Source: Capra hircus (taxonomy: Eukaryota > Chordata > Mammalia > Artiodactyla > Bovidae). From it: a DNA stretch of 64,000 nucleotides. Shown in pieces: positions 19,642 to 31,435 of this stretch. The stretch's first letter is position 1, and the number at the start of each line of letters is the position of its first letter. The stretch covers positions 132,943,089 to 133,007,088 of the forward strand of contig NC_030808.1 of assembly GCF_001704415.2 (NCBI RefSeq), given 5' to 3'. The notes beneath the pieces were generated by a model. It did not search any database, was not told the origin of the DNA, and saw nothing but the letters and a program-made list of their open reading frames with translations. The translations under genes were made by a program, and so were the position numbers.

Positions 19642-22290
19642 CTAGTCCTTGATGCCATCCAGCCATCTCATCCTCAGTCGTCCCCTTCTCCTGCCCCCAA
19701 TCCCTCCCAGCATCAGAGTCTTCTCTAATGAGTCAACTCTTTGCATGAGGTGGCCAAAGTACTGGAGCTTCAGCTTTAGCATTAGTCCTTCCAAAGAAAT
19801 CCCAGGGCTGATCTCCTTCAGAATGGACTGGTTGGATCTCCTTGCAGTCCAACGGACTCTCAAGAGTTTTCTCCAACACCACAGTTCAAAGGCATCAATT
19901 CTTTGGCGCTCAGCCTTCTTCACAGTCCAACTCTCACATCCATACATGACCATAGGAAAATCTATAGCCTTGATTAGATGGACCTTAGTTGGCAACATAA
20001 TGTCTCTGCTTTTGAATATGCTATCTAGGTTGGTCATAACTTTTCTTCCAAGGAGTAAACGTCTTTTAATTTCATGGCTGCAGTCACCATCTGCAGTGAT
20101 TTTGGAGCCCCCCAAAATAAAGTCTGCCACTGTTTCCACTGTTTCCCCATCTATTTCCCATGGAGTGATGGGACCGGATGCCATGATCTTCCGTTTTCTG
20201 AATGTTGAGCTTTAAGCCAACTTTTTCACTCTCCTCTTTCACTTTCATCAAGAGGCTTTTTAGTTCCTCTTCACTTTCTGCCATAAGGGTGGTGTCATCT
20301 GCATATCTGAGGTTATTGATATTTCTCCAGGCAATCTTGATTCCAGCTTGTGTTTCTTCCAGTCCAGCGTTCCTCATGGTGTACTCTGAATATATGTTAA
20401 ATAAGCAGGGTGACAATAAACAGCCTTGACGGACTCCTTTTCCTGTTTGGAACCAGTCTGTTGTTCCATGTCCAGTTCTAACTGTTGCTTCCTGGCCTGC
20501 ATACAGATTTCTCAAGAGGCAGGTCAGGTGGTCTGGTATGCCCATCTCTTTCAGAATGTTCCACAGTTTATTGTGATCCACACAGTCAAAGGCTTTGGCA
20601 GAGTCAATAAAGCAGAAATAGGTGTTTTTCTGGAACTCTCTTGCTTTTTCCATGATCTAGCGGATGTTGGCAATTTAATCTCTGGTTCCTCTGTCTTCTC
20701 TAAAACCAGCGTGAGCATCAGAAAGTTCACGGTTCACGTATTGCTGAAGCCTGGCTAGGAGAATTTTGAGCATTACTTTACTAGCGTGTGAGATGAGTGC
20801 AATGGTGTGGTAGTTTGAGCATTCTTTGGCATTGCGTTTCTTTGGGATTGGAATGAAAACTGACCTTTTCCAGTCCTGTGGCCACTGCTCAGTTTTCCAA
20901 ATTTGCTGGCATATTGAGTGCAGCACTTTCACAGCATCATCTTTCAGGATTTGAAATAGCTCAACTGGAATTCCATCACCTCCACTAGCTTTGTTTGTAG
21001 TGATGCTTTCTAAGGCCCACTTGACTTCACATTCCAGGATATCTGGCTCTAGATGAGTGATCACACCATCGTGATTATCCGGGTCATGAAGATCCTTTTT
21101 GTTCAGTTATTCTGTGTATTGCCATCTCTTCTTAATATCTTCTGCTTCTGTTAGGGCCATACCATTTCTGTCCTTTATCGAGCCCATCTTTGCATGAAAT
21201 GTTCCCTTGGTATCTCCAATTTTCTTGAAGAGATCTCTAGTCTTTCCCATTCTGTTCTTTTCCTCTATTTCTTTGCATTGATCGCTGAGGAAGGCTTTCT
21301 TATCTCTTCTTGCTATTCTTTGGAGCTCTGCATTCAGATGCTTATATCTTTCCTTTTCTCCTTTGCTTTTTGCTTCTCTTCTTTTCACAGCTATTTGTAA
21401 GGCCTCCCCAGACAGCCATTTTGCTTTTTTGCATTTCTTTTCCATGGGGATGGTCTTCATCCCTGTCTCTTGTACAATGTCACGAACCTCATTCCATAGT
21501 TCAACAGGCACTCTATCTATCAGATATAGTCCCTTAAATCTATTTCTCACTTCCACTGGATAATCATAAGGGATTAGATTGCGGTCATACCTGAATGGTC
21601 TAGCGGTTTTCCCTACTTTCTTCAATTTAAGTCTGAATTTGGTAATAAGCATTTCACGATCTGAGCCACAGTCATCTCCCGGTCTTGTTTTGTTGACTGT
21701 ATAGAGCTTCTCCGTCTTTGGCTGCAAAGAATATAATCAATCTGATTTCGGTGTTGACCATCTGGTGAGGTCCATGTGTAGAGTCTCCTCTTGTTTTGTT
21801 GGAAGAGGGTGTTTGCTATGACCAGTGCATTTTCTTGGCAAAACTCTATTAGTCTTTGCCCTGCTTCATTCCATATTCCAAGGCCAAATTTGCCTGTTAC
21901 TCCAGGTGTTTCTTGACTTCCTACTTTTGCATTCCAGTCCCCTATAATGAAAAGGACCTCTTTTTGGAATATTAGTTCTAAAAGGTCTTGTAGTTCTTCA
22001 TAGAACCGTTCAACTTCAGCTTCTTCAGCATTACTGATTGGGGCATAGACTTGGATAACTGTGATATTGAATGGTTTGCCTTGGAGACGAACAGAGATCA
22101 TTCTGTCATTTTTGAGATTACATCCAAGTACTGCATTTTGGACTCTTCTGTTGACCATGATGGCTACGCCATTTTTTCTAAGGGATTCTTGCCCATAGTA
22201 GTAGATATAATGGTCATCTGAGTTAAATTCACCCATTCCAGTCCATTTTAGTACACTGATTCCTAGAATGTCGATGTTCACTCTTGCCAT
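19642..22290 (-). pseudogene. BovB endonuclease/reverse-transcriptase ORF, broken
   Basis: This was the single long ORF of the BovB element, whose product nicks target DNA and copies its RNA into it. On the minus strand the frame at 22290-21622 carries the endonuclease motifs GDWNAKVG and RNQIDYIL. The frame at 21727-21107 is the linker, 21064-20675 the start of RT (SGGDGIPVELF, PKKRNAKECSNY), 20653-20084 RT motif A (FIDSAKAFDCVDH) and the catalytic box RYADD, and 20184-19642 the C-terminal part (GCESWTVKKAER). At least four frame changes separate these blocks, so no functional product is expected. No promoter-dependent host role is suggested by the sequence. Confidence 0.9.
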
Positions 22291-22961
22291 CTCCTATTTG
22301 ACCACTTCCAATTTGCCTTGATTCATGGACCTAACATTCCAGGTTCCTATGCAATATTGCTCTTTATAGCATCAGACCTTGCTTCTATCACCAGTCACAT
22401 CCACAGCTGGGTATTGTTTTTGCTTTGGCTCCAACCCTTCATTCTTTCTCGAGTTATTTCTCCACTGACCTCCAGTAGCACATTGGGCACCTACTGACCT
22501 GGGGAGTATCTCTTTCAGTATCCTATCATTTTGCCTTTTCATACTGTTCATGGGGTTCTCGAGGCGAGAATACTGAAGTGGTTTGCCATTCCCTTCTCCA
22601 GTGGATCACAATCTGTCAGGCCTCTCCACCATGACCCACCTGTCTTGGGTTGCCCCACGGGCATGGCTTAGTTTCATTGAGTTAGACAAGGCTGTGGTCC
22701 TAGTGTGATTAGATTGACTTAATTTCTGTGAGTATGTTTCAGTGTGTCTGCCCTCTGATGCCCTCTTGCAACACCTACCATCTTACTTGGGTTTCTCTTA
22801 CCTTGGGCATGGGGTATCTCCTCACGGCTGTTCCAGCAAAGCACAGCTGCTGCTCCTTACCTTGGATGAGGGGTATCTCCTCCCACCGCCCTTCCTGACC
22901 TTCAACGTGGGATGGCTCCTCTAGGCCCTCCTGTGCCCACACAGCCACCACTCCTTGGGCG

Positions 22962-23230
22962 TGGTGTTGCCCCTCCCGGCCGCCACCCCTTGCCTTGGGG
23001 GTGGGGTTGCTGTTCCCAGTCACTGCCCTGGCCTCAGGCATGGGGTTGCTCCTTCCTGTTGCTGCCCTTGGCCTCGGGCGCCGCCCCGGCCTCGGACGTG
23101 GGGTGGCTCCTCCCGGCCGCTGCCCCTGGCCTCAGATGCGGGGTAGCTCCTCCTGGTCCTCGGCCCCGACCTCGGACGTGGGGTAGCTCCTCTCGGCTGC
23201 CACCCCTGACCTCGGACGCGGGGTAGCTCC
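22962..23230 (-). repeat. CpG-rich tandem monomers at the BovB 5' end
   Basis: About seven copies of a roughly 40-bp unit that reads on the minus strand 'GAGGAGCTACCCC..CGTCCGAGG'. On the plus strand the word ggg(t)agctcc starts at 23101, 23141, 23181 and 23221, an exact 40-bp period. Less regular units start near 23042, 23003 and 22962, and one unit is about 19 bp longer. CpGs are dense, unlike the rest of the window. A regulatory role in the element is an inference. Confidence 0.9.
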
Positions 23231-23243
23231 TAGATATAGAGGG

Positions 23244-25322
23244 TACCTCAATATAATAAAGGCCATGTATGGAGAGCCACTGCTAACATGATATCCAACA
23301 GGTATCCAACTATATCCAACTGATATTCAGCTATCTAAGATCAAGAAGACAAGGATGCCTCCTCACACTGCTTTTATTTGACAAAATATTGGAAGTCCTA
23401 GCCAGGGCAATTAGGCAAGAAAAGGAAATAAAATCATTCAAACTGGAAAGCAAGAGGTAAAACTGTTGTTATTTGCATATGAAATGATATTATATAGAGA
23501 GAACCTAAAAATTTCACTCAAAATTTGTTAGACTAGTAAATGCATTCAGTAAAGTCAAGGATACAAAATCAATATACAGAAATTTCTAGCATTTCTATAC
23601 ACTAATAAACTATCAGAAGGGGAAATTGAGAAAACTATCAGAAGGGGAAACAGAAAACTGCTATATACAGTTGCATCACAACAAAAATGTTCCTAAAGGG
23701 TACACTTAACCAAGGAACTGAAAGACTTGTACACTGAACTTTGATATTGATGAAAGAAATTGAAGAAGACACAAATAAGTGGAAAGACATTCTGTATTTA
23801 TGGATTGGAAGAATTAATATTAAAATGTAATCTACAGACTCAATGCAATCCCTATCAAAATTCCAATGGCATATTTAACACAACTTGAACAAATAATTCT
23901 AAAATTTATATGGAACCTCGAAAGATCCTGAATAGCCAAAACAATCTTGAGAAAGAAGGATAAAGTTGGAAACATCATGTTCCTGATTTCAGACTATACT
24001 GCAAAGCTATAGTAACCAAAACAGTATGGTACTGGCGCAAAATCAGACACATCTACCAATGGGACAGAATTGAGAGACCAGAAATAAACCCATGCACAAA
24101 TGGTCATTTAATTTACCAAAAAGAGCAAAAAACATACAAAGAAGAGAGGATATTCTTTTCAATAAATGAAATTGGAAAAACTAGACAGACACATACAAAA
24201 GAGAAAAAATAGACCACAGTCTTTCACCACACACAAAAATTAACTCAAAATGGGTTAAATACTTGAAGGTTAAAGACCTGAAACCATAAATCTCCTAGAA
24301 GAAAACATGTGCCTTGACAATAGTCATAGTGATGTTTTTGTGGACATAACTCCAAAGGCAAGGGTAACAGAAGCAAAAATAAACAAGTGGGACTACATCA
24401 AACTAAAAAGCTCCTGCATAACAAAGGAAACCATCATCAAAGTAAAAAGACAACCTACAGAATGGGAGAAAACATTTGCAGATTATATATCCCATAAAGG
24501 ATTAACGTCTAAAATATATAATGAACTCATATGATCCAGCAACAACAGAAAACCCAATTAAAAAATGGGAAGAGGATTTGAATAGACACTTTTCAAAGAC
24601 ACACAGGTAGCCAACAGACACAGACAAAGATGTTCAACATCACTGTTAGGGAAATATTAATCAAAACCCCAATGAGATATCACCTCACTGGTATTTAGAA
24701 TGGTTATTGTCAAGAGGAATAGACATGAGAAATGTTGGAGAGGTTGTGGAGAAAAGAGAACACTTGTACAATGTTGGTGAGACTGTGAATTGTTGTAGCC
24801 ACTATGGAAAAAAATAGCGATTCCCCCAAAACTTAAGAAAAATCTGTCATATGACCCAGTTACTCCTTTTTTTTTGTTATTTATACATAGGATATGAAAA
24901 CACTAATTTGAAAAGATATATGCACTCCTATGTTTATTGCAACATTATTTATAATAGTCAAGATAAGCAACCTAAGTGTCTGTTACTAAATGAATGGTAA
25001 AGAAGATGTGGTGTATGTACAATGGAATACTACTTACCCATAGAAAAGGATTAAATCTTGCCATTTGTGACAACATGGATGCACTTTGAAGGTATGATGC
25101 TAAGTGAAATAAGACAGAGGGAGAAAGACAAATACCATATGATTTTGCTCACACATGTGTCTGAGCCACCAGGGAAATCTCATACATGGATTAAAAAAAA
25201 AATCCAGAACACATTAGTGAACAGAATAAAATTAAAACAAATACATAGATACAGAGATCAGATTAGCAGGTACCAGAGGGAAAGGGGGTTGGGTGGGTGA
25301 AACAGGTGAAGGGGGTCAACTG

Positions 25323-25364
<42 letters not shown>

Positions 25365-25672
25365 GTTGCTCAGTTGTGTCCAACTCTTTGTGATCCCATG
25401 GACTGTATAGCCTACCATGCTCCTCTGTCCATGGAATTCTCCAGGCAAGAGTACTGGAGAAGGTAGCCATCCCTAGAGACTGAACACTTCCCTTCTTCCC
25501 GACCTAGGGATCAAACCCAGATCACCTACATTGCAGGTGGATTCCTTACCATCTGAGCCACCAGCGAAGCCCCAACTGTAGGGTGACTTGTGGTGGTGAT
25601 CACTTTGTAGTATGCAGATGTTGAATTTTAATGCTGCACACCTGAAATTAACATAGTAAAAAAGTGTTTAAT
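23244..25672 (+). repeat. Old L1 ORF2 and 3' end, right of the BovB insertion
   Basis: Continues the L1 broken at 19525: 'tacctcaatataataaaggccat' (23244), 'ggaagtcctagccagggcaatt' (23391), 'gacttcagactatactgcaaagctatagtaacc' (23988), 'agggtaacagaagcaaaaataaacaagtggg' (24361), 'agatatcacctcac' (24675), 'aacatggatgcactttgaagg' (25071), and 3' UTR 'gtgaagggggtcaactg' and 'tggtggtgatcactttgtagt..ctgcacacctgaaa' (25590-25650). This is an L1MA-like age class. All frames are broken. Confidence 0.85.
25326..25572 (-). repeat. Bov-tA SINE with (AC)n tail
   Basis: Antisense Bov-tA ('gttgctcagttgtgtccaactc', 'gtccatggaattctccaggc', 'catctgagccaccagcgaagcc') whose 3' tail is a (GT)n run on the plus strand at 25326-25362. 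The L1 word caactg(a/t)ag is duplicated at 25317-25325 and 25573-25581. The dinucleotide run is therefore the SINE tail and not an independent microsatellite. Confidence 0.9.
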
Positions 25673-26509
25673 CCCAGGGAGAGAAGTTGAATTGAAAGAC
25701 AAAAGATATGGGAAGGTTTGCATTTTACATATTTCTGTATTACTTTTTTCACAAGTTTTATACATTACTTAACAGAAAGAAACATTTGAAAACACGTTTA
25801 AAAACTCAATCAGGCAAAGCACAATGAATTTAATGGCTCACTTTAAAAATACTGAAATGAACTAATTCTTAGTTTAAAAAAGACCAAGAGAGAATATACT
25901 GTTTGAATGTTGCTTCTGTCTCCTCCAAGAAGTGTATGCTTTTCAAGCTCCACAGAGCTTGAAAATACATAGAAGAAAAGGAAAGATAGGAGAAGAGATG
26001 CAGGCTTCAAATACTTACCTGTCAGGGAAGTGCTTGTTAAAAAATCGTTGTTAATTAACTTGGTGCAAAAAATGAAGAATGGTGAGGAGATATAAGAGAC
26101 TTTTATACAAAGGAATTTGAGTACTTGTTTTAGAAGATTCCCTTTATGTAGACTATCCTCTCCAAGCACTCTGGGGAGTATCTGCCAAGCTTAATGACTG
26201 TTCTTACCCTCCCTACTGCATACCCTCTTAATGCATGGTACAGAGAAAGGGCACAACAGAGAGAAACCTGTACATTACTACAGATCAAAGTCAAAAGCCC
26301 TACCAACTTCCCATTCTCAAAGGTACGAGCAGAAGTGGGAGGGCGATAGGAGGTTCTCTGGTCCTGGTGGCAGGAGAGAGAGCCACCATGTCACTCTCTG
26401 CTAAACTGACACCTGTTTTCAGCAGGTGACTTAATCACGAATCCCCTAAAATAGCTGCTCATTCCCTAATAATTCTGGGTTTCTAGTTAAAAAAACAAAT
26501 GCTCATTAA
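25673..26509. other. No recognisable feature
   Basis: AT-rich unique-looking sequence. A 108-codon minus frame at 25843-26169 shows no family resemblance. Confidence 0.4.
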
Positions 26510-27180
26510 TGATTTGTTTTAAAGAGCCATACATTTTCATGGTATGAAATTTGGAAAACATTTTGGAAAACACACAGGACTAAGAAATCAAAATTAAGAA
26601 AATTTCTAGAAATAGCCTCTGTTAATATTTTCTGTTATAGTGTTTATTATTTTTCTCTAATAATAGTGGAGTATGCATAGGATTAAATGTTGAAAAATAG
26701 AGATAAACTTACAGAATAAAAGAAAACTGCCTGTAATTTCACTACTGCTAATATTTTTTATTTATTTTCTTCCAGTCTTTTTTTACATACACACATACAG
26801 GTAAATTTTAAATAAAGTGTAAATCATATAGTATATAAAGTTTTGTATCCTATTTTTTATACTTACTGTTATATCAAGCATTCTTCTTGTCATTAAGTAT
26901 TATTCAAGAACATGATTACAATTGGTCATCAACTGTTTTATTAGGTAAATTAGCCACAGTTCATCTAACCAGTATCTCAGTGAAGTCTGGCTTGTTTCTG
27001 AAAATAATGCCTTTTTAAACATCCTTGGATGGAAATCTTCGCCAAGGATCAATTTCTAAAGGCTGAGTTTCTAGGTCAAAGACCACGGACATTTTTAAGG
27101 GTTTCAGTACATACTGTAGCCTTGTCCCGCAGGAAGGCTGTGCCCTTTCACACTCCCCCAGTGAGCAAGCCCTTGGGCAT
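26510..27180 (-). repeat. Ancient LINE 3' region, L1ME-like
   Basis: The order 'gcctctgttaatattttctg', 'ttcttccagtcttttttt', 'cattaagtattattcaagaacat', 'taaacatccttggatgg', 'atttctaaaggctgagtttctaggtcaaag' and 'ctttcacactcccccagtgag' matches the antisense of a very old mammalian L1 3' region. Highly diverged and the subfamily is uncertain. Confidence 0.5.
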
Positions 27181-27439
27181 TTCTTGCCAACTTCTGTTAG
27201 ATTTGTAGTTTCTGCCTTAGAGGCCTTCCTGCTTTGTGCAATCCCATCGCACCACTGCCATCTTGTGTTCTCCCTCTGTGGCTTTTCTGGGAGAGAAAGT
27301 CCTTGTACTCTTTGAAACTCCCTTCCTGTATTCCTCTAAAGACCTTCAGTGCTCTGAGGTTATTCCTAAGTTTGCTTGGAGGTGATGTGGATTCCCCTCA
27401 TTTGACCAGCTTGGCAATTCCTGTCTTGCACTCAGCTTA

Positions 27440-27690
27440 TAACCTGTCTCCTCTGCAAAGCTTCCACTGACACTTCAGGCTTGTTTAAGACCCTCTCCTT
27501 GGTACTCTCCTCAGTGCCTCCCCTGTCAAAGTTCTTGTCACATTGTACTGTGTGCTCGGCTGTCTTCCTCCAGATGTGAGCTCTCTGAGGATAGAGATGT
27601 GTGTCTTTTCCTACTGTTCTCAGAGCCTGATGCTGCAGTTAGCAGATGTGGATGTTCCAGAGATGCTGAATAAATGCTTACTTCATTTTA
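27440..27690 (+). repeat. L2 LINE 3' end
   Basis: Ends with the L2 signature 'tgtgagctctctgaggatagagatgtg..ttctcagagcctgatgctgc..gctgaataaatgctta'. Upstream to about 27180 the sequence may be more diverged L2 but cannot be assigned safely. Confidence 0.55.
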
Positions 27691-27809
27691 AAAATTCTTG
27701 AATGTTCATCTCTATTTCCATACCATGTATTCTATCCTAAACCCCATAAATATTTACTGAGAGCTTTTCTGATTATATAAGCATCTTGTAGTTCTATTTA
27801 TTTAATCTC

Positions 27810-29640
27810 ATTTTTTCTAGCTTTATTTATGTATAATTCACATATAACATTGTGTAAGTGTAAGGGGCACAGCATGATGATTTGATATATATATATAAAT
27901 ATATGTGTATATATAGTAAATAATTGTCACAATAAGCTTTGTTAATACATCTACCACTTCACATAGCTACTATGGTAGGGTTTCTTTTTTTTTTGCTATG
28001 AGAACTTTTAAGGTCTACTTTCTTAGTACTTTTCATGTATGCAATAAAGTATTGTTAACTATAATCACCAGGCTGTATATTAGAGCCTCAGAACTTATCC
28101 TAGTACAAACTTGAAATTTCTACCTTTGACTAACAATATCCAATTTCCCCACCAACCTCACCTGCCCCCACCCCCCAACCACCATTCTCGTCTCTATTTC
28201 ATAGAGTTTAGCTTTTCCAGATTCCATATAAAATGTGAGATTATATATTATTTGTCTTTCTCTGTCTTACTTATTTCACTTAGCATATGCTCTTAGTTTT
28301 CATCCATGTTGTGGCAAATGGTAGGATTCCTTTATTTCTTATGACTGAATAATATGCCATTAAATATATATGTATATAAATTTTTCTTTTTTTGATCCAT
28401 TTATTCATTAGTGGGCCTTTAGGTTGCTTCCTATACTGGCTGTTGTAAATAATGCTGTTATGAACATGAAACAGTAGGTATATATTTGAAATAGTGATTT
28501 CATTTTCTTCCACTATATACCCAGAGTGGAATTGCTGGATCATATGGCTATTTGTCATTTTTGAGGAAATCTCATACTGTTTTCCACAGTTGGCTGTGCC
28601 AGTTTACATTCCCATGATCTGTGCACAAGAGTTCTCCTTTTGCGACATCTTTACCAATACTTGTTATTTGCTATCTTTTTGATAATAGTCATTCTGGCAG
28701 GTGTAAGGTATTATCTCATTGTGCTGTTGATTTGCGTTTCCCTGAGCATTAATGGTGAGCACCTTCTAGTGTGCTTTTTGGCTATATATCTTCTTGGGAA
28801 AAATGTCTATTCAGGCCCTTTGCACATTTCAAAATTAGATTATGTGAGGGTTGGTTTTGTTTTTATTCTTTTTTTGCTATCAAGTTATGTGTTAACAATA
28901 TTATGCAAATTAACTTCTTATCATATGTATGATTTAAAATGTTTTCTTCTATTCTGTACATTGCTTTTCATTTTGTCAATTAACCTTTCCTTTTGCTGTT
29001 CAAACTGAAGAAGCATTTAGTTTGATGTGGTCCCACTGGTTCACTTTTATTGCTTGTGCTTTAAGTGTCATATCCCCAAACTCCTTGCCAAAATTAATAT
29101 CAAGGAAATTTCCCTCTATGTTTTCTCCTAGGAGTTTTAGGATTTTAGGTTTGACATTCAAGTCTTTAATCCATTTTAAGTTAATTTCTTAATATGTTGC
29201 AAGATAGTGGCCTAGTTTCATTCTTTTGCATGTGGTTGTCTAGTTTTTCCAACTGTATTTATTGAAGAGACTGTTCTTTGTCCATTGTATGTCCTTTGTG
29301 TATTTTTTTGTAAATTAATTAATCACATGTGCATGGGTTTGTTTCTGGGATCTCAATTCTGTTCTATCGATTTGTATGTGTGTGTGCATGTGTGTTTTAC
29401 TAGTACTAGTACTTTACTGCTTTGATTTCTGTACCTTTGTAGTATAATTTGAAATCAGGAAATGTGATGCCCCCATCTGAGTTCTTCTTTCTCAAAATTG
29501 TTTTGGCTATTTAAAATCTTTGTGATTCCATAGGATTTTTAGGATTGTTTTTCCACTTCTGTAAAAGATGTCATTGGAATTTTGATAGAGATGGCATTGA
29601 ATCTATAGATAGTCTTGGATACCTAGCACTTTTTAATCAT
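27810..29640 (-). repeat. Old L1 3' half, antisense
   Basis: The plus strand shows the antisense L1 3' UTR and ORF2: 'tttatgtataattcacatataac', 'ttaactataatcaccaggctgtata', 'ttcacttagcatatgctc', 'gaattgctggatcatatggc', 'ccacagttggctgtgcc..tttacattccca', 'tttgatgtggtcccactggtt', and 'aggaaatgtgatgcccccatc'. All frames are broken. Confidence 0.8.
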
Positions 29641-30607
29641 CCTTCGAAAAAACTTAAATTGACCTAAGAGACTGGAAAGGGAAGAAGGAAAGGAAAAAGA
29701 ATGAGGAAATGAAAGAGAAGGAGGAGATATATGTTATAATATGAATTGTACTTCATATTTCTGTATGACTTTATAGTTTACAGTGTTCTTTCATATGCTT
29801 GTGAAAATTCTAAGCCCCCTTCCAGAAAGGTTGGATCTTTATGCTGAATGCTGTGATGTACTCTGTATCCATAGTACCTCTTGCAATTGTTGGTATATCA
29901 TTGTTAGTGTTCACTGATGTATCCCCAATACCTAGTATAGTGCTTAATGTACTGTGGCTATTTAGTAAATATTTATGAACAAAGAAAAAGCATTATTTCC
30001 ATTTCATAGATATATCATTAGAGAACTGACATTTCAATCTAGGGAGCTGGATTACAAGTTTGGTTCTTTCCATATCAACTAATGCAGAGTACATTTTTCA
30101 CCCTTGGGAGAAAATGGAAAAGGAGAGTAAGCGAAGGAAAGAAGAGAGGGAAGAGAGGGGGAGGAACTCACAGAGATGAGGAGAAGCGATTTGAAATTGA
30201 TGCCTGGTGATGAAGGGAGGGTAAATGTAGAGTTTTGATGCACTTAGGATATGACATTTGTGGCTCCACCAAGCTTAGTAAACCAAGATTCCATTCAGAA
30301 CCGGAGTATTTTTAAAACAAGCCAAACATGAAAATTCAATATTACTCTCCCCCAGAGTAGCTTTTTATATTCTCAGGCCAATCAATGGATAAATTACCAC
30401 AGCTTTGAGACTGCACTAAATGGTAGTAGTGGGAGAAAAGATTATCCTGGTGATGTCCTGCAGAAAATCATCGGAAGATCTAGTTGCCTCCTCCTGGCTT
30501 CATACAACTGAGTGTAGAAGGTTGAATGAAGCTTTTCTGTACAGAGAAAGACACGTCCTCTGGAATGTTGCAGATGAAGACCAGAGAATACTATGCCAGA
30601 TGTCACT
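29641..30607. other. Unassigned; GA-rich tracts and an L2-like tail
   Basis: Purine-rich strands occur at 29672-29730 and 30108-30190. Positions 29880-29985 (tatccccaatacctagtatagtgcttaatg..agtaaatatttatgaac) resemble an L2 3' tail. Nothing else was recognised. Confidence 0.45.
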
Positions 30608-30618
30608 ACTTTCCCTTT

Positions 30619-31032
30619 GGCTACACCAAAGCCTTTGACTGTGTGGATCACAACAAACTGCGGAAAATTCTTAAAGAGGTGGGAATACCAGACCACCTTA
30701 TGTGCCCCCTGAGAAATCTGTGTGCAGGTCAAGAAGCAACAGTTAGAACTGGACATGGAACAACAGACTGGTTCCAAATTGAGAAAGGACTATGTCAAGG
30801 CTGTATATTGTCACCCTGCTTATATAACTTATATGCAGAGTACATCAGGCAAAATGCTGGACTGGATGAAGCACAAGATGGAATCAAGATTGCTGGAAGA
30901 AATATCAATGACCTCAGATACACAGATTACACCACCCTTATGGCAGAAAGCAAAGGGTAACTAAAGAGCCTCTTGATGAAAGTGAAAGAGGAGAGTGAAA
31001 AGGCTGGCTTAAAACTGGACATTAAAATGAAG
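30619..31032 (+). mobile_element. BovB LINE, left part of a copy split by an ERV
   Basis: Sense BovB starting in RT motif A (TKAFDCVDHNKL), through RTGHGTTDWF, to the decayed catalytic box, which here reads RYTDY in place of RYADD. A second stop is in 'gcaaagggtaac' at 30958. The copy resumes at 33540. The insertion is flanked by actttcccttt (30608-30618) and actttccattt (34191-34201). It is 5' truncated. Confidence 0.9.
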
Positions 31033-31036
31033 ATCA

Positions 31037-31075
31037 TGAAAGGTTGTTGCTGAACGAAAAGATGCTGGGATTCTT
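31037..31075 (-). repeat. 3' LTR stub of the ERV
   Basis: The last 39 bp of the LTR, from the 'gggattctt' word (read on plus) to the terminal TG at 31037. It matches the end of the 5' LTR at 32489-32527 with 4 mismatches, then diverges abruptly into gag capsid sequence. The U3, R and most of U5 of this LTR are missing, so the deletion joined gag directly to U5. Confidence 0.88.
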
Positions 31076-31435
31076 TTCCTCATATTCCTTACCATAATAG
31101 ACTGTTTGAGCCAGTTGTAACAGAGTATTTAAAGACTGATTTGGTCCATAAGCCCGTTTTAATAGCTTACGGAGGATATTTGGAGCTGACTGAGTGAGAA
31201 ATCTATCCTTTAAGATCACTTTTTCCTTGTTTTCTACAGAACTGGTCTAATTGTAAAACAGTATTATACTTTAGAGACCCTCCAACTGGCCACCGTTCGC
31301 CATCCTCCAATGGATACCATGGCCACGCAGTATCACATAGGAAGACCAGGTGTGTCTTAAGCCCTGGGGATCAAATCTATCCCAGTTTTTCAGGATACAG
31401 TTCAAAGGAGTGAGGCTGGAATTGTTAGCTCCCAT
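31076..31435 (-). pseudogene. ERV gag remnant: matrix start joined to capsid end
   Basis: Gag would encode the virion core polyprotein. The ATG is at 31435-31433 (minus) and opens MGANNS, with the glycine expected for N-myristoylation and matrix-like sequence following. A frame change occurs in the matrix part, and a stop codon lies at 31249-31247 in one frame. Near 31215-31225 matrix-like sequence passes straight into the conserved capsid C-terminal motif TQSAP followed by a basic helix, so the middle of gag is deleted. The frame then runs into the LTR stub and stops at the insertion edge. The remnant is far shorter than a full gag and cannot make a capsid. Confidence 0.82.

Larger units (their letters stand above)
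19526..23230 (-). mobile_element. Near full-length BovB LINE (RTE clade)
   Basis: Spans from the 3' terminus (antisense ggttcggttcagttcag at 19526) to the 5' CpG-rich monomers at 22962-23230. An exact target-site duplication, tagatatagaggg, at 19513-19525 and 23231-23243 lies in L1 sequence, proving a clean insertion. Order on the minus strand: monomer array, 5' untranslated or short-ORF region, apurinic-type endonuclease, reverse transcriptase, 3' tail. At 3.7 kb it is among the longest BovB forms because of the array. Confidence 0.95.

Noticed and set aside
22912..23226. Overlapping 60-104-codon frames in GC-rich sequence as coding
   Set aside because: These are translations of the 40-bp BovB monomers, where a GC-rich repeat keeps several frames open at once. 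Periodicity explains them.
22962..23230. Regular 40-bp repeats as a CRISPR array or gene CpG island promoter
   Set aside because: Units are contiguous without unique spacers and are part of a BovB element bounded by its target-site duplication. No adjacent gene was found.
25145..25175. 'ctgagccaccagggaaatc' as a separate Bov-tA insertion
   Set aside because: Only about 19 bp match the Bov-tA end, with no body, tail or duplication. A chance match or a tiny conversion scrap cannot be told apart.
25326..25362. (GT)n tract as an independent microsatellite
   Set aside because: It lies between a target-site duplication and the 3' end of an antisense Bov-tA, so it is the tail of that SINE.
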